Origin: Steroidobacteraceae bacterium
GTDB lineage: Bacteria; Pseudomonadota; Gammaproteobacteria; Steroidobacterales; Steroidobacteraceae
Length of the DNA: 43,148 bases
Direction: 5' to 3'
Assembly (NCBI GenBank): GCA_017853175.1
Contig: JAFMKA010000009.1
Location: 1 to 43,148 of the forward strand
In this document: positions 39,841 to 43,148 of the stretch, in pieces
Layout of the letters: every line of letters begins with the position of its first letter
How positions within the stretch are numbered: position 1 is the first letter of the stretch
Position numbers and translations under genes: made by a program
The notes under the pieces: model-generated
The model's database searches: none
What the model was told of the DNA's origin: nothing
The model's input: the letters and a program-made list of their open reading frames with translations, nothing else

Positions 39841-40881
39841 TCAAACGTTCTGATGCTGTTCGGTCTCGAGCGCCTCGCGCACGTGGTCGACGAGGTTACG
39901 GCGCACCGCTGTTGCGGCGATCGCAATCGCTTGAGTAAGCGCGACACGATCCGCACTGCCGTGACTTTTTACCACGATGCGCTTGAGCCCCACCATGACC
40001 GCGCCGTTATACCGCCGCGGATCGAGCGAGGCCGACACACGGCCGAGAACGGGACGCGCCAGCAATCCAGCGATCTTACTCGGCCAATTGGCCGTGAATT
40101 CGGCGCGCAGTCGGCCACCGATGAGCCCCGCCACACCTTCCATCGTTTTGAGTGCCACGTTGCCGGTGAACCCATCGGTCACCACCACATCGACATCACC
40201 CGAAAAAATATCGCCCCCTTCGACGAATCCCACGTACTCGAAATCGCGGCGGCTGTGCGATTGAGTCCAAGCAGAGAGCAGCGCGTGGGCTTCCTGAACG
40301 AGATCGTGGCCTTTGGTCTCTTCGACACCGATGTTGAGCAGTCCGACGCGGGGCCGAGTCGTGCCGTGCACATCGCGCGCGACGATCGCGCCCATGATCG
40401 CGAACTGCTCGAGCTGCAGCGGCGTCGCACGGACGTTGGCCCCGAGATCGAGGATGTGGGTAAAGCCGCGCTTGTTGGGCACCGCAGACATGATCGGTGC
40501 ACGCTCGACTTCGGCGAGGCACTTGAGCACGAAGTGTGCGATTGCGGTCAACGCACCCGTATTACCGGCACTGACCGCAGCGTCGGCACGTCCTTCCGCG
40601 ACCAAGTCGATCGCGATACGCATGGACGATTGTTTCTTGCGCCGAATCGCCTCACGCGGCGAATCGGTCATCACGATGACCTCGCTCGCGGGCACGATCT
40701 CGAAACGTTTGGCGCTCGACGGACTCGGCGATGCCTTGGCGAGCAGTGACTCGATCACCGACGGATCTCCGACCAGCTGCAATCGCAGCTCGGTATCCGC
40801 CTCGAGCGCACGCAGCGCCGCGGGCACGCATTCCTGCGCGCCTCGGTCGCCGCTCATGACATCGAGCGCGATGACGGTCAT
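39841..40881 (-). CDS. plsX: Phosphate acyltransferase PlsX
   Basis: A 346-residue PlsX, which makes acyl-phosphate from acyl-ACP for phospholipid synthesis. Landmarks are the N-terminal [53 protein letters not shown] and [19 protein letters not shown]. The family usually reads MGGD where this one has MSGD. It sits between rpmF and fabH as in most proteobacteria. The ATG ends at 40881; the nearest purine-rich site is a weak GGGG about 12 bases upstream. Confidence 0.96.
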   Translation of the reverse strand: MTVIALDVMSGDRGAQECVPAALRALEADTELRLQLVGDPSVIESLLAKASPSPSSAKRFEIVPASEVIVMTDSPREAIRRKKQSSMRIAIDLVAEGRADAAVSAGNTGALTAIAHFVLKCLAEVERAPIMSAVPNKRGFTHILDLGANVRATPLQLEQFAIMGAIVARDVHGTTRPRVGLLNIGVEETKGHDLVQEAHALLSAWTQSHSRRDFEYVGFVEGGDIFSGDVDVVVTDGFTGNVALKTMEGVAGLIGGRLRAEFTANWPSKIAGLLARPVLGRVSASLDPRRYNGAVMVGLKRIVVKSHGSADRVALTQAIAIAATAVRRNLVDHVREALETEQHQNV

Positions 40882-40904
40882 GGAGGATCAGCCCCGTAAG
40901 GAGC

Positions 40905-40927
40905 CGGCGGCAGAGAATGTGCCGCCG
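40905..40927 (-). other. Intercistronic hairpin between rpmF and plsX
   Basis: Perfect eight-base stem CGGCGGCA (40905-40912) and TGCCGCCG (40920-40927) with a seven-base loop, in the 56-base gap between rpmF and plsX. No T-run follows on the minus strand. It may act as an RNA processing or stabilising structure that sets different levels of the abundant L32 mRNA and of plsX-fabH. Confidence 0.55.
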
Positions 40928-40937
40928 ATGGCAGGAT

Positions 40938-41132
40938 TCAGCCCGCCGCTTCGTCGTCGGCCGGCTTCTCGATCACGCGCTTGCCGCGGTAGAAACCATC
41001 CGGCGTAATGCGGTGACGGAAGTGCGTCTCGCCCGACTGCGGATCGACCGACAGCGCAGGCTTGGACAGACGGTCGTGCGAACGGTGCATGCCGCGCTTG
41101 GACGGCGTCTTGCGGCTCTTCTGAACTGGCAT
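40938..41132 (-). CDS. rpmF: 50S ribosomal protein L32
   Basis: A 64-residue L32 of the large ribosomal subunit. The N-terminus [20 protein letters not shown] is the family signature, followed by [15 protein letters not shown]. The C-terminal tail ([10 protein letters not shown]) is acidic. AGGAG lies about six bases before the ATG. It lies 42 bases downstream of the yceD gene, in the standard order yceD-rpmF-plsX-fabH. Confidence 0.97.
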   Translation of the reverse strand: MPVQKSRKTPSKRGMHRSHDRLSKPALSVDPQSGETHFRHRITPDGFYRGKRVIEKPADDEAAG

Positions 41133-41174
41133 GTCGGACTCCTAAGAAATCGAAATCAAAACCGGGCGACTCGT

Positions 41175-41681
41175 CTAAGTCTTGCGTTTCAGGAGCTCGC
41201 CCAGCCCCGCAAACGGCTTTTGCATTCCATCGTCTTCCGTCGGCTCGTCTTCAGTGACCCCGCATTCGCGCGGGTCGTCGTGACGCGGCACGAGCGGCAC
41301 CGACAAGAGCAACTCCTCTTCGACGAGATCACGCAGCGCGATCTTGCCCTCGGGCGCCAAGGTCGGCTCGATGCCGAGGTCGTTCTCATCGACCCGTGCC
41401 GGATCGGTGACGAAGCGCACCTGCGAGCGGCCATCGACTTCGGTCCACACCGGTTTCAGGCAACGCTGACATCGCAAACCGAGTCTCGCCTCGACCGCCA
41501 CCTCAGCGACCGGCTGGCCTTGCTCTCTCGCGAAACTGACGCGACATTGAGCGTGACCGTCGGTGCTCGCGAGCGCCGGCGACAAGCGCGGCATTTCGGC
41601 GAGCGGCAAATCGAATTCCCGCGACTCACCCACGTCAGCCAGACGCTCGACATCTACAGGTCGGTACCAGTCGGCCGGCAT
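41175..41681 (-). CDS. yceD: YceD family (DUF177) protein, large ribosomal RNA accumulation factor
   Basis: A 168-residue DUF177 protein. The central LRCQRCLKPVW holds the CxxC typical of the family, and the C-terminal half has DLVEEELLLSVPLVPRH followed by an acidic stretch and PFAGLGELLKRK. YceD is needed for 23S rRNA accumulation and is almost always next to rpmF. The start at ATG 41681 fits the family. A good sigma-70 promoter lies immediately upstream on the same strand, with its -10 element ending ten bases before the ATG, so the transcript would have almost no leader. Confidence 0.93.
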   Translation of the reverse strand: MPADWYRPVDVERLADVGESREFDLPLAEMPRLSPALASTDGHAQCRVSFAREQGQPVAEVAVEARLGLRCQRCLKPVWTEVDGRSQVRFVTDPARVDENDLGIEPTLAPEGKIALRDLVEEELLLSVPLVPRHDDPRECGVTEDEPTEDDGMQKPFAGLGELLKRKT

Positions 41682-41690
41682 GGGGCGCGT

Positions 41691-41719
41691 ATGATAGGGG
41701 CCACCCCCCCTCGAGTCAA
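41691..41719 (-). promoter_or_regulatory. Sigma-70 promoter of the yceD-rpmF-plsX-fabH operon
   Basis: On the minus strand, TTGACT (41714-41719) is separated by exactly 17 bases from TATCAT (41691-41696). This is a near-consensus promoter. Transcription would begin near 41684, only about three bases before the yceD ATG. The spacer contains a run of seven G residues. Confidence 0.7.
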
Positions 41720-41739
41720 AACGATCCTGAGGTAAACCG

Positions 41740-42357
41740 TTGTTTTCCGTGGCTGAAACCCCAGCAACCGGCCTTTCGCGCCCCCTGATCTTGGCTTCGG
41801 GCTCCCGCTATCGGCGAGACCTGCTCGCCCGGCTCGGCCTGCCCTTCGAGGTGGCGAGCCCGGACGTCGACGAGTCTCGCCTCCCCGGAGAACCCGCTGC
41901 CGCCCTCGCCGAGCGTCTGGCACTCGCCAAGGCGAAGGCCATCGCGGAGCGTCACCCCAGAGCTCTCGTCATCGGTTCCGACCAGGTCTGCGCCCTCGGC
42001 GAGGAATGCCTCGGCAAGCCGGGTAGCGCTCAAGGTCAAAAAGCCATGCTCGAACGCCTCTCGGGACACACCGTCGTCTATCACACGGCCGTTGCCGTCG
42101 TCGGTCTCGAGGCCGGGCTCTGGCAACGACATCGCGACGAGACGCGCTGCGTCTTTCGCGCGCTCACGGGAGTCGAGATCGACGACTACGTCCGTCGCGA
42201 ACCCGCATACGACTGCGCCGGCGGATTTAAGAGCGAGGGCCTCGGGATTTCTTTGTTCGAGCGCATGGAGAGCCTCGACCCCACGGCGATCATCGGCCTG
42301 CCGATGATCTTCGTCGCGCAGGCCTTGCGCCCCTACGTCGTCGCGTCGACCCGCTAG
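41740..42357 (+). CDS. maf: Maf-like nucleoside triphosphate pyrophosphatase (YceF type)
   Basis: A 205-residue Maf/HAM1-fold pyrophosphatase that hydrolyses non-canonical nucleotides; the YceF subgroup prefers 7-methyl-GTP. Motifs are LILASGSRYRRDLL at the N-terminus, DVDESRLPGE, VIGSDQVC and YDCAGGFKSEGLG. The start is taken as TTG at 41740, six bases after GAGGT; a GTG at 41749 is possible but poorly spaced. It is divergent from yceD and convergent with rluC as in E. coli. Its 3' end overlaps rluC by 68 bases. Confidence 0.93.
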   Translation: MFSVAETPATGLSRPLILASGSRYRRDLLARLGLPFEVASPDVDESRLPGEPAAALAERLALAKAKAIAERHPRALVIGSDQVCALGEECLGKPGSAQGQKAMLERLSGHTVVYHTAVAVVGLEAGLWQRHRDETRCVFRALTGVEIDDYVRREPAYDCAGGFKSEGLGISLFERMESLDPTAIIGLPMIFVAQALRPYVVASTR

Positions 42358-43148
42358 ACAGTGCATCGATCACCCGAGCGAGCTCGGGAGGCAGCGGCGC
42401 ATTCACGCTGAATTCGGTTCCGCGATCGGGCCATACGAAAGACAAACTCGAAGCATGCAAAAACATGCGCTCCAAGCCGTATTCGCGCATTTCTTTGTTG
42501 AACTCGACGTCACCGTATTTCGGATCGCCCGCCACCGGATGGCCCGCGTACGCCGCATGCACGCGAATCTGGTGAGTACGCCCCGTGAGAATCGACACTT
42601 CGAGCAGCGAGGCGATGCGGCCAAAACCCTGCACGGGACGAAAATCGCTGGTCGCGCTTTTACCCGAGGCCTGAACCTTCACCGTGCGCTCGCCGCCCAC
42701 GCGCAAATCAGTGCGCAGCGGCGCATCGATGCGTTTCTTACCGAGCTGCCAGCTACCTTTGACGAGCGCGAGATAGCGCTTCTCGAAACCCTCCCCCTCG
42801 CGTAGCCCCGCATGCAGCATGCGCAGCACCGCGGGCTTGCGGGCGATCAACAACACCCCGCTCGTATCACGATCGAGGCGATGGACGAGCTCGAGCTTGT
42901 CGCGCTCGTCGGGCCGTGCGGCGCGAAGCGCCTCGATCACACCGAAGCTGAGGCCGCTGCCGCCGTGAACCGCGAGCCCCGCCGGTTTGTTGATGACGAG
43001 CAAGCGCTCGTCTTCGTGGAGGATGGCGCCCGTGACCGTCGCGATCAGCGAAGCGGGCACGCGGGAGCGGGGCGCAGGCCGAGGCGCCCCCGAACCGGGC
43101 GCTGCACCAGGCGCGGCACTGCCTGCCGACCGGGTCGTCCCGGTTGTC
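42290..43148 (-). CDS. rluC: 23S rRNA pseudouridine synthase RluC, 5' partial
   Basis: The frame is open to the right edge, so the start and probable S4 RNA-binding domain lie outside the window. The visible part begins with a Gly/Ala/Pro-rich linker and continues into the catalytic domain, with VINKPAGLAVHGGSGLSFG and HRLDRDTSGVLLIA holding the catalytic Asp. TGRTHQIRVHAAYAGHPVAGD and a basic tail (RRRRGARPARRRSS) follow. The VHGGSGLSFGVIE segment matches RluC rather than RluD. RluC modifies U955, U2504 and U2580 in E. coli 23S rRNA. The gene converges on maf with a 68-base overlap. Confidence 0.94.
   Translation of the reverse strand, partial: TTGTTRSAGSAAPGAAPGSGAPRPAPRSRVPASLIATVTGAILHEDERLLVINKPAGLAVHGGSGLSFGVIEALRAARPDERDKLELVHRLDRDTSGVLLIARKPAVLRMLHAGLREGEGFEKRYLALVKGSWQLGKKRIDAPLRTDLRVGGERTVKVQASGKSATSDFRPVQGFGRIASLLEVSILTGRTHQIRVHAAYAGHPVAGDPKYGDVEFNKEMREYGLERMFLHASSLSFVWPDRGTEFSVNAPLPPELARVIDALSSGSTRRRRGARPARRRSSAGR

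Noticed and set aside
39853-40749. 298-residue plus-strand frame opposite plsX
   Set aside because: plsX is unmistakable on the other strand, and this frame is Arg/His-rich shadow.
1-43148. CRISPR arrays, tRNAs, insertion sequences, prophage or integrase genes
   Set aside because: No regularly spaced repeats, tRNA-like cloverleaf, transposase or integrase motifs were seen on either strand.

Overview
The window is a GC-rich stretch of a Gram-negative chromosome, most likely a gammaproteobacterium. The right end keeps the gene order and orientations rluC / maf / yceD-rpmF-plsX-fabH seen in E. coli and relatives. The TonB-dependent receptor, the Lpp/OprI-like alanine-zipper lipoprotein and the lexA-imuA-imuB cassette fit a diderm proteobacterium. 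A narrower placement is not possible from sequence alone. No tRNA, rRNA, CRISPR array, insertion sequence, integrase or attachment site was seen. No gene-free stretch exceeds 300 bases; the longest is the 221-base divergent region 29270-29490.

Bases 1-30840 are a dense catabolic region. (a) 1-5235: a partial crotonase, a Rieske ferredoxin, a MaoC hydratase, a SnoaL-like protein, a TetR regulator, then two SDRs and a ThuA-like protein. The ThuA-like gene is translationally coupled to Rieske oxygenase 1 (5232-6629). (b) 6741-15768: a nine-gene, tightly spaced operon with 2-oxo-acid/acetoin-dehydrogenase-type E1 alpha, E1 beta and E2, a cytochrome c/PQQ dehydrogenase of polyvinyl-alcohol-dehydrogenase type, an acyl-CoA synthetase, an ABM-fold protein, two VOC proteins and an SDR. 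(c) 15799-18533: an ABM protein and an acyl-CoA dehydrogenase on the minus strand, divergent from a family III CoA-transferase. (d) 18550-21100: three overlapping glutathione-transferase genes on the minus strand. (e) 21225-26617: a five-gene operon of Rieske oxygenase 2, an HMG-CoA-synthase-like/DUF35 fusion, an SCP2-type thiolase, a PECR-like SDR and an AhpD/carboxymuconolactone-decarboxylase-like protein, closed by a terminator. (f) A TonB-dependent receptor divergent from Rieske oxygenase 3 (29491-30840).

Taken together, the content suggests uptake of a poorly soluble substrate (possibly terpenoid, steroid-like or aromatic) through the outer membrane. Rieske-type hydroxylation, alcohol oxidation by SDRs and the periplasmic PQQ enzyme, CoA activation and beta-oxidation-like or thiolytic cleavage would follow. 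The substrate cannot be read from the sequence. No ferredoxin reductase, lipoamide dehydrogenase (E3), PQQ-biosynthesis gene or inner-membrane transporter is present here.

Bases 30915-38774 hold the SOS mutasome genes lexA-imuA-imuB (without an adjacent dnaE2), a PYROXD2-like flavoprotein, two glycosyltransferases, a small methyltransferase and the Lpp-like lipoprotein. Bases 38846-43148 are the housekeeping fatty-acid/ribosome block ending in a partial rluC.

The most unusual item is the HMG-CoA-synthase-like/DUF35 fusion at 22439-23893. By motif comparison it has lost all three classical catalytic residues (Glu, Cys, His replaced by Thr, Gln, Asp), while the thiolase encoded three bases downstream keeps its full set. 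This may be a bacterial catabolic version of the archaeal thiolase/HMGCS/DUF35 assembly with an altered or non-catalytic HMGCS part.
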